DNA of 64,000 nt from Pandoraea sp. PE-S2T-3 (lineage in GTDB: Bacteria; Pseudomonadota; Gammaproteobacteria; Burkholderiales; Burkholderiaceae), in NCBI RefSeq assembly GCF_002179965.1, contig NZ_NGUQ01000015.1, forward strand, positions 372,001-436,000. Reading direction: 5' to 3'. The notes under the pieces are model-generated. The model saw only the letters and a program-made list of their open reading frames with translations. It did no database searches and was not told the origin of the DNA. Each line of letters starts with the position of its first letter. The stretch's first letter is position 1. A program made the translations under genes and the position numbers. This document shows, one piece after another, positions 43,756 to 51,576 of the stretch.

Positions 43756-44511
43756 ATGGACCTTTCCGACCGCCAGACCCGCATCGTTTCGCTCTTTCGC
43801 CAGCATGGCGAAATGAGTGTCGATGCGCTCGCCGAGCACTTCGGCGTCGCCACGCAAACGATTCGCCGCGACGTGAACACGCTTTGCGATGCCAACGTAC
43901 TGCGCCGCTATCACGGTGGCGCGCGGCTGCTCACACCGGGGCCGAATCAACCGTACGAAGTGCGGCGCGTGCGCAACCTCGAAGGCAAGATCCGCATCGG
44001 GCTTGCCGCTGCCGACCGAATTCCCGACGGCGCCACCGTCCTGCTCGGCATCGGTACCACGCCAGAGCAAGTCGCCGTCGCCCTCGTGCATCGCAAGCGC
44101 CTGACTGTCATTACCAATAACTTGCGCGCCGCGCTGGTGCTGGCGGCAAACCCCGAACATCGCGTCATCGTGCCCGGCGGCGAACTGCGCTCGCCCAACC
44201 CCGAAATTCTGGGCGATGAGGCCAACCGGTTGTTTCGCGCCTATCGCGCCGACATCGGCGTGTACAGCGTAGGCGGCATCGACGATGACGGCGCACTCCT
44301 CGATTACGACCGTCAGGAAGCCGCCTCGCGCGAAGCCCTGCGCGAAGCGAGCCGTTACCGGATTCTCGTGGCCGACGCGTACAAGTTCACGCGCAAGCCC
44401 AACGTGCGCGGCGGGCAACTCGATGAGCAAGACCTCGTCATCACCGACGCGCCCCTGCCCGCCCCGCTATGCGATCGCGTGCAGCAAACGCCCGAAATTC
44501 AGGTCGTCTGA
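43756..44511 (+). CDS. DeoR/GlpR-family transcriptional regulator
   Basis: A 251-residue protein: N-terminal DeoR helix-turn-helix (RIVSLFRQHGEMSVDALAEH, ATQTIRRDVNTLCDANVLRR, followed by YHGGAR) and a C-terminal sugar-phosphate sensor domain (IPDGATVLLGIGTTPEQVAV; ILVADAYKFTRKPNVRGG). This is the GlpR-like build; the natural effector is probably a phosphorylated sugar or glycerol-3-phosphate. A glycerophosphodiesterase-like gene follows 82 bases downstream on the same strand. Confidence 0.87.
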   Translation: MDLSDRQTRIVSLFRQHGEMSVDALAEHFGVATQTIRRDVNTLCDANVLRRYHGGARLLTPGPNQPYEVRRVRNLEGKIRIGLAAADRIPDGATVLLGIGTTPEQVAVALVHRKRLTVITNNLRAALVLAANPEHRVIVPGGELRSPNPEILGDEANRLFRAYRADIGVYSVGGIDDDGALLDYDRQEAASREALREASRYRILVADAYKFTRKPNVRGGQLDEQDLVITDAPLPAPLCDRVQQTPEIQVV

Positions 44512-44535
44512 CCCGCCGACCATGGTCACCCCGCT

Positions 44536-44578
44536 AACATCGTTCACCTCTAATCGTTCACCGCTAATCGTTCACCTC
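44536..44578. repeat. 14-base tandem repeat, about three copies
   Basis: Two copies of TAATCGTTCACCKC (44551-44564, 44565-44578) follow a diverged first copy AACATCGTTCACCTC (44536-44550). The repeats lie between the DeoR-type stop and the preferred start of the GDPD-like gene; if ATG 44522 were used they would be translated. Confidence 0.75.
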
Positions 44579-44593
44579 TACGAGACCGCCCCC

Positions 44594-45565
44594 ATGCCTG
44601 CCGCTTCGTCCATGTCGACCATGCCGTCACTTTCGCGCATTACCGCTGGCGCGCTGCTCGCGCTCACCTGCACCGTCGGCGCGCTGATGCCGTCCGCCGC
44701 ACAAGCCGCGCCGCTGATCGTCGCGCATCGCGGCGGCACCGGCGACACCCCCGAGAACACCGTGCAAGCCTTCACGAACGCCTTGCAGAACGGTGCGCAG
44801 GCGTTGTGGATGACCGTGCAGGTCACGCGCGACGGGGTGCCCGTGATGTACCGTCCGGCCGATCTCTCGGCCCTGACCGATGGCAAGGGCAAGCTGGCCG
44901 ATCTCGATTACGCCGACGTGCGCAAGCTCAACGCCGGCTACAGCTTCTCGCGTAAGGGTGCCGACGGACAGACCGTGTACCCGTATCGCGATCATTCGCT
45001 GCCGATTCCGACGCTGCGTGAGGCGCTCGCTGCCGCACCAGCCAACGTGCCGGTGCTGCTCGACATGAAGCAGACGCCTGCCGCGCCGCTCGTCGAAGCC
45101 GTGATCAAGGTGCTGGACGAGACCAACGCCTGGTCGCGCGTGCGCCTGTATTCCACCGAAGCGGAAGCCACCGACCGCATGCGTGCGCGCCGTCCGCAGG
45201 CCCAGTTGTTCGAATCGCGCGACGCGACACGTAACCGTCTCGTGGCCGCCGCGCTTGGCGGTCAGTGCGTGACGCCGCCGGCACCGGGCACGTGGGCCGG
45301 TATCGAATTCCATCGTCAGGTCGAAGTCATCGAGCGCTTCACGCTCGGCGAAGGCATCTCCAAAGTTGTCGCGAATTGGTGGACACCGGCCGCCGTGCAG
45401 TGCTTCAAATCGCAGGGCAACGTGCATCTCGTCGCCTTCGGTGTAGAAACCCCGCAAGACTACGAAGCCGCCTCGCAACTGGGCTTCGACGCCGTCATGA
45501 CCGATTCGCCGTCGCGCTTGCGCGCCGCCCTCGCCCAACCGCAGGCGGCGACCCCGGCGAAATAA
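44594..45565 (+). CDS. GDPD-fold secreted protein lacking canonical catalytic residues
   Basis: A 323-residue protein: signal peptide (to about PSAAQAAP), then a GDPD TIM barrel. The first motif LIVAHRGGTGDTPENTVQAF is intact (His45, Arg46, Glu54). The next, usually GADxxELDV, reads GAQALWMTVQV, so the metal-binding Glu and Asp are Trp72 and Thr74; the usual His-Asp reads Arg87-Pro88 in DGVPVMYRPADLSA. The protein therefore probably lacks normal phosphodiesterase activity, or uses other residues. The rest, including ESRDATRNRLVAAALGG and GFDAVMTDSPSRLR, is well preserved, so it is not a decaying pseudogene. ATG 44594 is preferred; 44522 is an alternative. Confidence 0.8.
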   Translation: MPAASSMSTMPSLSRITAGALLALTCTVGALMPSAAQAAPLIVAHRGGTGDTPENTVQAFTNALQNGAQALWMTVQVTRDGVPVMYRPADLSALTDGKGKLADLDYADVRKLNAGYSFSRKGADGQTVYPYRDHSLPIPTLREALAAAPANVPVLLDMKQTPAAPLVEAVIKVLDETNAWSRVRLYSTEAEATDRMRARRPQAQLFESRDATRNRLVAAALGGQCVTPPAPGTWAGIEFHRQVEVIERFTLGEGISKVVANWWTPAAVQCFKSQGNVHLVAFGVETPQDYEAASQLGFDAVMTDSPSRLRAALAQPQAATPAK

Positions 45566-45708
45566 CGCAACAGAGCATCGCAACAAAGCAACGCTGCATC
45601 AAACCCAGGCTGCGCGCGAACACACTTCGCGCGTAGCCACAGAGGACAGGAACCTGAACACGGACTGACATCGAGACATCCCGCAACGGACATTTCTTCG
45701 TCATATTT

Positions 45709-45721
45709 TTAGGATTCCTAA
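45709..45721. promoter_or_regulatory. Short palindrome upstream of porin gene
   Basis: TTAGGA-T-TCCTAA lies in an A/T-rich stretch about 85 bases before the porin start. It may be an operator or promoter-associated element. No clear -35/-10 pair was found. Confidence 0.35.
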
Positions 45722-45803
45722 TTTTATCCACGGCAAATCGACTCGGGGAACGACAACCCGTGCGACGCGTCGTGCCAATACCGCCACGCTAGGAAATGCA
45801 CCC

Positions 45804-47051
45804 ATGAAGGCTTACTCTCGCTCCCTCCTCGCCCGCGCCGTCGCGTTGGCTATCGGCTGCGGCGCTGCGTCGCTCGCCCCGCTCGCGCATGCGCAATCGA
45901 ACGTCACGCTTTACGGTATCGTCGACGGCGGCATCGGTTATGCCAGCAACGTCGCCTCCGTGACGAAAGCCGGCGCCGCTGGCCGTCCGGCCGTCATGAG
46001 TGGCGCGTCCAACACGGCGTTCCAGAGCGGCACGTGGCAGGGTAGCCGCTGGGGCCTGCAAGGCACAGAAGATCTCGGAGGCGGCCTGAAAGCGCTGTTC
46101 CGCCTTGAGAACGGCTTCAGCCTCGCCAACGGCACCGCCAGCCAGAACGGCGCCGAGTTCGGCCGCCACGCGTATGTCGGCTTGCAGGACCAGAAGCTTG
46201 GCACGATCACCATCGGCCGCCAGTACGATCCGCTGATCGACCTCGTCGGCTCCGTGGGCGGCACCGCGCTACTCTCCGGCGTAGCGGCACACCCGGGCGA
46301 CGTCGATAACCTCGACCACAGCTCGCGCGTGAACAACAGCGTGAAGTACCGCTCGCCGACGTGGGCCGGTTTCACGTTCGGTGCCATGTACGGCTTCGGC
46401 GGTCAGGCGGGCACGATGGGGCGTCAGAACACATGGGGGCTGGCTGGCCAGTATGCAGGCGGCCCGCTCGTGTGGGGCTTGGCGTACTCACATGCCAACA
46501 ACGACAAGGCGAGCGCCACCGACACCACTATCGGCAGTTGGGCAGGTTCGTCAGAATCGGCATTCGGCTCGTCGATCAACGCCGGTTACGCCAGTGCCAA
46601 GTCGCGCGACATCATCGCCACGGCCATGACGTATCAGATCGGCAACAACACCACCTTGGGCGCGAACTACAGCCACACGGAGTATTCGCCCGGCGCCTAC
46701 TCTCGCTTCACGCGCACGGCGAAGTTCGACACGGTTGGCGTACTCGCGATGTATCGCTTCACCAATGCCTTCCGTCTGGGCGGCGGCTACAGCTTCACCA
46801 ACGTGAATGCGCCGGCGGCCAACGCTTCGGGTGCGAAGTACCACCAGTTCAATCTGGCGGCGTTCTACAACCTGTCGAAGCGCACCGAGTTGTATGCACT
46901 GGTGGGTTATCAGAAGGCTTCCGGCGCGACGCTCGATGCGTTCGGCAACGTGATCGACGCCACCGCCTCCGTGGGCGATGCCGCCAACGGCATGTCGTCG
47001 GCCACCAACTCGCAGACGATCGTGCGTCTGGGCGTCAGCCACGTGTTCTAA
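45804..47051 (+). CDS. Gram-negative general porin (Burkholderia/Bordetella type)
   Basis: A 415-residue outer membrane protein: signal peptide (to about APLAHAQS), first strand NVTLYGIVDGGIGYASNVAS, a constriction-loop region with NGAEFGRHAYVGLQDQKLGT, many alternating beta strands, and the C-terminal aromatic signature TIVRLGVSHVF ending in Phe, required for Bam-dependent assembly. It is a 16-stranded trimeric porin for small solutes. It converges on the AraC gene, with a hairpin between. Confidence 0.93.
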   Translation: MKAYSRSLLARAVALAIGCGAASLAPLAHAQSNVTLYGIVDGGIGYASNVASVTKAGAAGRPAVMSGASNTAFQSGTWQGSRWGLQGTEDLGGGLKALFRLENGFSLANGTASQNGAEFGRHAYVGLQDQKLGTITIGRQYDPLIDLVGSVGGTALLSGVAAHPGDVDNLDHSSRVNNSVKYRSPTWAGFTFGAMYGFGGQAGTMGRQNTWGLAGQYAGGPLVWGLAYSHANNDKASATDTTIGSWAGSSESAFGSSINAGYASAKSRDIIATAMTYQIGNNTTLGANYSHTEYSPGAYSRFTRTAKFDTVGVLAMYRFTNAFRLGGGYSFTNVNAPAANASGAKYHQFNLAAFYNLSKRTELYALVGYQKASGATLDAFGNVIDATASVGDAANGMSSATNSQTIVRLGVSHVF

Positions 47052-47068
47052 GCAGGGTCAGCAGTATC

Positions 47069-47106
47069 GGCCATTCGCCAATGCGTCAGCGCAGGCGCGA
47101 ATGGCC
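47069..47106. terminator. Hairpin between convergent porin and AraC genes
   Basis: A perfect 10-base stem GGCCATTCGC / GCGAATGGCC encloses an 18-base loop. It may end transcripts from both sides, but neither side has a T tract. Confidence 0.5.
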
Positions 47107-47136
47107 TACGGCATCGTCGCTGGTCATCCCCGTCGC

Positions 47137-48027
47137 TCAGGCGGCCTGCGCAGGCAATGGCGGCACCAGCGTCACGCGCGGGGGCGGCAACATCGTGACG
47201 GCGTGCATTTGCGCGCGCAGCCAGTCGCGGGGGCTTGCACCGGTTTTACGGCGGAACGCACGCGCCAGTGCCGAGGCGCTGTCGTAGCCGACCTCATCGG
47301 CGACGCGCGCGATGGGTTGTCCGTCGCGCAGGCGTTTCTGGGCGAGTCCGATGCGCCAGTCGAGCAGGTAGTCGGCGGGCGATTGCCCGATGACTTCACG
47401 GAACTGGGCGGCGAAGTTTGCGCGGGACATGTTGGCGGTGTTGGCCAGCGACTCCACCGTCCACGCGTCACCGGGCTGGTGGTGAATGACGTGCAGCGCG
47501 CGGGCCAGTCGCGGGTCGGCCAGACCGGCAAGCATGCCGCGATTGACGATGCGTTTTTCCAGCACGTGGCGCAGGAGTTGAATCACCAGCAATTCGAACA
47601 GCCGATCCATCACGGCAAGCCTGCCGCACTGCGAGCCGAACGCTTCGGCGAACAGCCAGTTCAGCGTGAGATCGAGTGTGGAGAGCGACTGCGTGGGCAG
47701 CACGAGGTATTCCGGCAGCGCGGCGACCAGCGGATTATTGTGTCCGCCGTCGAACGAGAGAGAGCCGCACACGAGTTCGGTGCGATCGCCTTCGCCAGAG
47801 AGCAGTTGGTGGTGATTACGGCGGGGAAAGAAGATCAGCGAGGGTTCGACGATGTCTTGGCGGGTGCCGTCTTCCAGCACGAGGGCGACTTCGCCGGTTC
47901 GCAGCAGGTGCATGTGGCCGCCGTCGTGCGAGTCGATGCCGTAGCTGGCAACGCCACACAGGCCGCCGCTGTGAAACACACCGGCGCGAACGCCGAAATT
48001 CGAAATAAGCGTAGAGAGCCGATCCAT
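47137..48027 (-). CDS. AraC-family transcriptional regulator with cupin sensor domain
   Basis: A 296-residue regulator. The N-terminal cupin-like domain (GHMHLLRTGEVALVLEDGTR, PSLIFFPRRNHHQLLSGEGD) precedes two AraC helix-turn-helix motifs (WTVESLANTANMSRANFAAQ; IARVADEVGYDSASALARAF). This is the cupin_6-containing RclR-like group, which often controls redox or xenobiotic genes. No target is obvious; the convergent porin is an unlikely one. Confidence 0.87.
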   Translation of the reverse strand: MDRLSTLISNFGVRAGVFHSGGLCGVASYGIDSHDGGHMHLLRTGEVALVLEDGTRQDIVEPSLIFFPRRNHHQLLSGEGDRTELVCGSLSFDGGHNNPLVAALPEYLVLPTQSLSTLDLTLNWLFAEAFGSQCGRLAVMDRLFELLVIQLLRHVLEKRIVNRGMLAGLADPRLARALHVIHHQPGDAWTVESLANTANMSRANFAAQFREVIGQSPADYLLDWRIGLAQKRLRDGQPIARVADEVGYDSASALARAFRRKTGASPRDWLRAQMHAVTMLPPPRVTLVPPLPAQAA

Positions 48028-48158
48028 GGCGCACTCATCATGAAGACCCGGTGCGCCGATTATGGAGGATTTGGCCGCCCCTTGCTCGTCACCCCTGCAA
48101 AGCGAAAACCATCAAGCCGACGCCGATGGTTTCGTTCGAAAGAGACGGGGAAATGAAG

Positions 48159-48231
48159 AGGACCGACCGGAGCCCCTTCCCTAGGCCAGTTGAAATTGCC
48201 TGAGCAGCGGGAAGGGGCTTCGGTCGGTCCT
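48159..48231. repeat. 23-base inverted repeat (large hairpin)
   Basis: Arms at 48159-48181 and 48209-48231 pair over 23 bases with one mismatch (AGGACCGACCGGAGCCCC starts the left arm), enclosing a 27-base loop. It lies after the DUF4148 stop and before the AraC gene (both minus). It may end the DUF4148 transcript, though the downstream T content is poor (TCTTCATTTCC). A small mobile or REP-like element is the alternative. Confidence 0.75.
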
Positions 48232-48278
48232 GCGGTAAAGCGCGTCTGGGCGTCAGCCCAGCGCCAGCCAAGACACCA

Positions 48279-48587
48279 TTAAGCGCGGTTGTCGCCGACC
48301 GTGGCGGCCGTACCGATTTGCGAGCGAACTTGCGCGCGCGACAGCCCGGCGGACGTGCGTTGTTGCAGCAGCGAGGGGTAAGTTTCCAGCGATTGGTCGA
48401 GTTGACCCGAAGCGCGGGCTTGACGCAGTTCTTCGCGGACTTGCGCACGGGTCATGCCTTGCGGGGCGGCTTGTGCGACGGTTTGCGAATCGCCGGTATA
48501 GGCCGTTTGGGTTTCTCCGGCGAAGGCCGAAGCAGAGACGAGCGTTGCGGTAGCAACCAGAGCAGCAGCAAAGAGGCGGGTATTCAT
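48279..48587 (-). CDS. DUF4148 small secreted protein
   Basis: A 102-residue protein: signal peptide (MNTRLFAAALVATATLVSAS, cleavage near AFAGET), then two copies of the DUF4148 motif, GMTRAQVREELRQARASGQL and GLSRAQVRSQIGTAATVG. This family is largely confined to Burkholderiales and has no known function. An AGGAG site precedes ATG 48587. Confidence 0.85.
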   Translation of the reverse strand: MNTRLFAAALVATATLVSASAFAGETQTAYTGDSQTVAQAAPQGMTRAQVREELRQARASGQLDQSLETYPSLLQQRTSAGLSRAQVRSQIGTAATVGDNRA

Positions 48588-48842
48588 GGTGAAACTCCTG
48601 TCGATTGGCATCTGAAGCCATGTTTTTTCCAGTCGTACCGAAGAGGTTTGGTTTCTCTTGGAACGGTGTGACTGGGCACGACTCAAGATTAGGGAAATCG
48701 AGGCGGAATTTCGCGGCTGGCCGTCTGCAAGATGCGACCAATCGTCCAAATCAAACGATAGCCATTGGGCGTGGCTATGACGGCGATAGATGCCGTCGAT
48801 GGAAAGGGGGGAATAACCGCAATCCGGCGGTCGTGGAAACGC

Positions 48843-49340
48843 TCAACTACCGCGTTTTGTGGCGCGATTCACCTTGATTTCGCTCACGGGAATCGCGGCT
48901 GCGACCACGGCGTCGCCGAGCAGCCGCCGCAGCGCGTCGGGTTTGTTGACCAAATCGGCCAGCGTGTAGCGATCGAGCACGGCGAAGTAGGCCCGCAATG
49001 CGTCGCCCAGCACCCCTTTCAGGTTACATGCCGACGTAATCACACACGCGTTATCGCCCTGATGAAAGCACTCCACCAGTGCAAAATCCGGCTCCATCGC
49101 GCGCACCACTTCGCCAAGTCCGATACGCTCCGGCGCCCGCCCCAGACGGATTCCGCCCGCACGCCCGCGCACCGTATGCAAAAAGCCCAGTTGCCCGAGC
49201 TTTTGCACGATCTTCACGAGGTGATTCTTGGGAATGTCGAAGGCGTCCGCCACCGCCTGCACGTGCACCAGCTCGTCGGGATGTACCGCAACGTAGATGA
49301 GCGTGCGCAGGCTGTAATCGGTGTAGTCGGTCAGTCGCAT
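48843..49340 (-). CDS. nsrR: Rrf2-family regulator, NsrR-like
   Basis: A 165-residue protein with the Rrf2 winged helix (MRLTDYTDYSLRTLIYVAVH, FDIPKNHLVKIVQKLGQLGF, VRGRAGGIRLGRAP) and three cysteines in ECFHQGDNACVITSAC that fit an iron-sulfur cluster site. The N-terminal MRLTxYTDYxLR and the RAGGxRL wing are NsrR hallmarks, so nitric-oxide sensing is likely. No NO-detoxification gene (hmp, norB) is adjacent, so its targets must lie elsewhere. ATG 49340 matches the family start. Confidence 0.82.
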   Translation of the reverse strand: MRLTDYTDYSLRTLIYVAVHPDELVHVQAVADAFDIPKNHLVKIVQKLGQLGFLHTVRGRAGGIRLGRAPERIGLGEVVRAMEPDFALVECFHQGDNACVITSACNLKGVLGDALRAYFAVLDRYTLADLVNKPDALRRLLGDAVVAAAIPVSEIKVNRATKRGS

Positions 49341-49471
49341 GACAGTGGGGACAAGGGCGCCGCGAAGGCACAGGCGGCTAGACCGGCCGCCGCAAAAGAG
49401 GTTGCGGGGCAGTTTAACATGGCCCCGCAATACATCTTATGCCCCTCTGATGCCCCACTACCCTGCTGCCG

Positions 49472-50812
49472 TCAGTGCAGGAACTTCATCAGAATCGTCG
49501 CCACCACGATCATCGCCGCCCCGCCGATACGCGTGGAAATCTGCGCGAACGGCATCAGCCCCATGCGGTTCGACGACGACAGGATTGCCACGTCCCCCGT
49601 GCCACCCAGACCACTGTGGCAAGCCGTAATGATCGCCGCTTCGACCGGATACATCTTGAGCCACAAGCCGACGAAAAAGCCCGACGCGATCATCGCCAGC
49701 ACCGTCACCGTCACGATCACGAAATACGCCGGTGTGAAGGCAGCCACCAGCTTGTCCCAAGAGACGAACAGCGTGCCCAGACCGACCAGAATCGCAAACG
49801 TCAGGTTCGTCGACATGAACTTGTACATCTGATACGCGCCGCTCTCCATCGATGCCGGAATCGCTTTGCAGACTTTGAGCACCGCAGCCGCAACGATCAT
49901 CAGCACCGGCCCCGGAATGCCCGTCACCGGCGCGAGCAGCGAGCCGAGGATGTACAGCGTGCAGCCGAGCAGCAACCCCGCGCCCATCAGGCGAAGATCG
50001 AGCGACGTGTCCTCCTTTTGCAGCTTGAGCAACTCAAGATCGTCGCCCGTGCGCACCAGCATGCCGTCGCCACTGTATTTCGTATAACGCTCGCCAAACC
50101 GGTTCAGTACGCCGCTGGCGAGAATCGCCACCACGTTGCCGATCAGCGCCGCCGGTACCAGCGTGGCAACCAGATGCGCCTGCGACTCGCCGAGAATTTC
50201 CGAATACCCGATGGACAGCGGCAACACGCCTTCGCCAATGCCACCGCCGAGAATCGGCACGACGATGTAGAAGAACGTGTGCTTGGGGTCATACCCGAAG
50301 CAAAGCCCCACCAGCATGCCCGCTGCCACCGCCGTGATCGTGCCCACGAACAACGGCACGAACATCTTCAGGAAGCCCTGAATCAGCACCCGGCGATTCA
50401 TGCCGAGAATGCTGCCCGCCACCAGACACGCGATGTAGAGGTATTGCAGGTTCGCCGTCTTCATCGTCGTCGTGATGGCCTTCAGCGACGCGTCGTCCAT
50501 CAGCTTGTAGCCCAGCAACGCCGACGGCACGAACAGACACAGAATCGCCGAGCCGCCGATCACGCGCAGCACGGGAATACGCCGGCCAAGTTCGCCGAGC
50601 GCGGCACCCGCCAGCATCAGCACGGCAAAGCCGCCGATCATGTCGTTCGGCAAGCGGTTGGTCATGGCGGCCAGCACCACGACGACGGCAATCGCCACGA
50701 ACATCGGCAGCGGCAATCCGCCGATCGAAAATTGGGTCAACGCAGACAGACGGCCTGTGGGCTTGTCTTGTCCGTTCGGGTTCGCGCCAAGTTGCGCGGA
50801 TGGCATCTCCAT
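49472..50812 (-). CDS. 2-hydroxycarboxylate transporter family (CitS/MleP-type) symporter
   Basis: A 446-residue membrane protein of the 2HCT family. Two GGxG-type re-entrant loop motifs are present, PILGGGIGEGVLPLSIG in the first half and CHSGLGGTGDVAILSSSNRM in the second; the C-terminal Arg region (FAQISTRIGGA) is the carboxylate-binding part. Substrates are citrate, malate, lactate or related hydroxy acids with Na+ or H+. It follows leuC-leuD on the same strand, with AAGGAG before its ATG, and so probably imports the substrate of these enzymes. Confidence 0.88.
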   Translation of the reverse strand: MEMPSAQLGANPNGQDKPTGRLSALTQFSIGGLPLPMFVAIAVVVVLAAMTNRLPNDMIGGFAVLMLAGAALGELGRRIPVLRVIGGSAILCLFVPSALLGYKLMDDASLKAITTTMKTANLQYLYIACLVAGSILGMNRRVLIQGFLKMFVPLFVGTITAVAAGMLVGLCFGYDPKHTFFYIVVPILGGGIGEGVLPLSIGYSEILGESQAHLVATLVPAALIGNVVAILASGVLNRFGERYTKYSGDGMLVRTGDDLELLKLQKEDTSLDLRLMGAGLLLGCTLYILGSLLAPVTGIPGPVLMIVAAAVLKVCKAIPASMESGAYQMYKFMSTNLTFAILVGLGTLFVSWDKLVAAFTPAYFVIVTVTVLAMIASGFFVGLWLKMYPVEAAIITACHSGLGGTGDVAILSSSNRMGLMPFAQISTRIGGAAMIVVATILMKFLH

Positions 50813-50922
50813 GGGGTGTCTCCTTGAGAGGAAGCGTCAAATCGATTCGTTTGACGTGTTATGCCGCCGCCCCGCCGGACTGTGCCGGCTTCAAGGCGAA
50901 CGGGGTTTAAGCGACTTCGTGC

Positions 50923-51576
50923 TTACTTCGATGCCGCCGCGCGTTGCTGCGCCGGCAAATCGATCGACATCCACGGATGACGTGCCTGATGACGCGCCTC
51001 GAAGGCATCGATGGACGCACGCTCCGCGAGCGTCATGCCGATCATGTCGAGCCCTTCGACGAACATGCGCTTCTGCCGCGCCGGCATCTCGAAACCGAAA
51101 CGCTCGCCGGTGGCCGTGAGTACGGCTTGCTGCTGCACGTCGATCGTGAGCAGGCTGTGACGCGGGTCGCTGACGATGGCATTGAGCCGTGCCACCTCGG
51201 CAGGCGGCAACGTCACCAGCAGCAGCCGGTTGTTCTGCGCATTGAAGTAGAAAATCTCGCCGAAACTCGGCGCGATCACGGCGTCGATACCTGCCTGCAT
51301 CAGCCCCCACACGGCGTGCTCACGGCTCGATCCGCAGCCGAAGTTCGCGCCGGCAATCAGGACGCGCGCGCCGCGATACTCAGGCCGATTCAGCACGAAG
51401 TCCGGTCGCAGCTCGCCCTGCGGCGTCATGCGCAAGTCGTAGAGCACACCGCGCGCCAGCCCCGCCTTGTCGATGCCGAGCAGAAACTGCTTCGGCATGA
51501 TCTGATCGGTATCGAGATTTTCCAGCGGCAACGGTGCCGCGATCCCACTCAACAGGTCATGACTGGCCATAGCCAA
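50923..51576 (-). CDS. leuD: 3-isopropylmalate dehydratase small subunit-like
   Basis: A 217-residue swivelling domain of the aconitase superfamily: APLPLENLDTDQIMPKQFLL, GARVLIAGANFGCGSSREHA and VIAPSFGEIFYFNAQNN are the LeuD signatures. It forms the active enzyme with the large subunit encoded just upstream (20-base overlap). Context (LysR, 2HCT transporter, no leuB) suggests a catabolic dehydratase for a substituted malate rather than leucine synthesis. Confidence 0.87.
   Translation of the reverse strand: MAMASHDLLSGIAAPLPLENLDTDQIMPKQFLLGIDKAGLARGVLYDLRMTPQGELRPDFVLNRPEYRGARVLIAGANFGCGSSREHAVWGLMQAGIDAVIAPSFGEIFYFNAQNNRLLLVTLPPAEVARLNAIVSDPRHSLLTIDVQQQAVLTATGERFGFEMPARQKRMFVEGLDMIGMTLAERASIDAFEARHQARHPWMSIDLPAQQRAAASK

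Noticed and set aside
49475-50827. 450-codon plus-strand frame opposite the 2HCT transporter
   Set aside because: Antisense to a clear membrane transporter; composition (His/Arg/Gln-rich) is that of a shadow.
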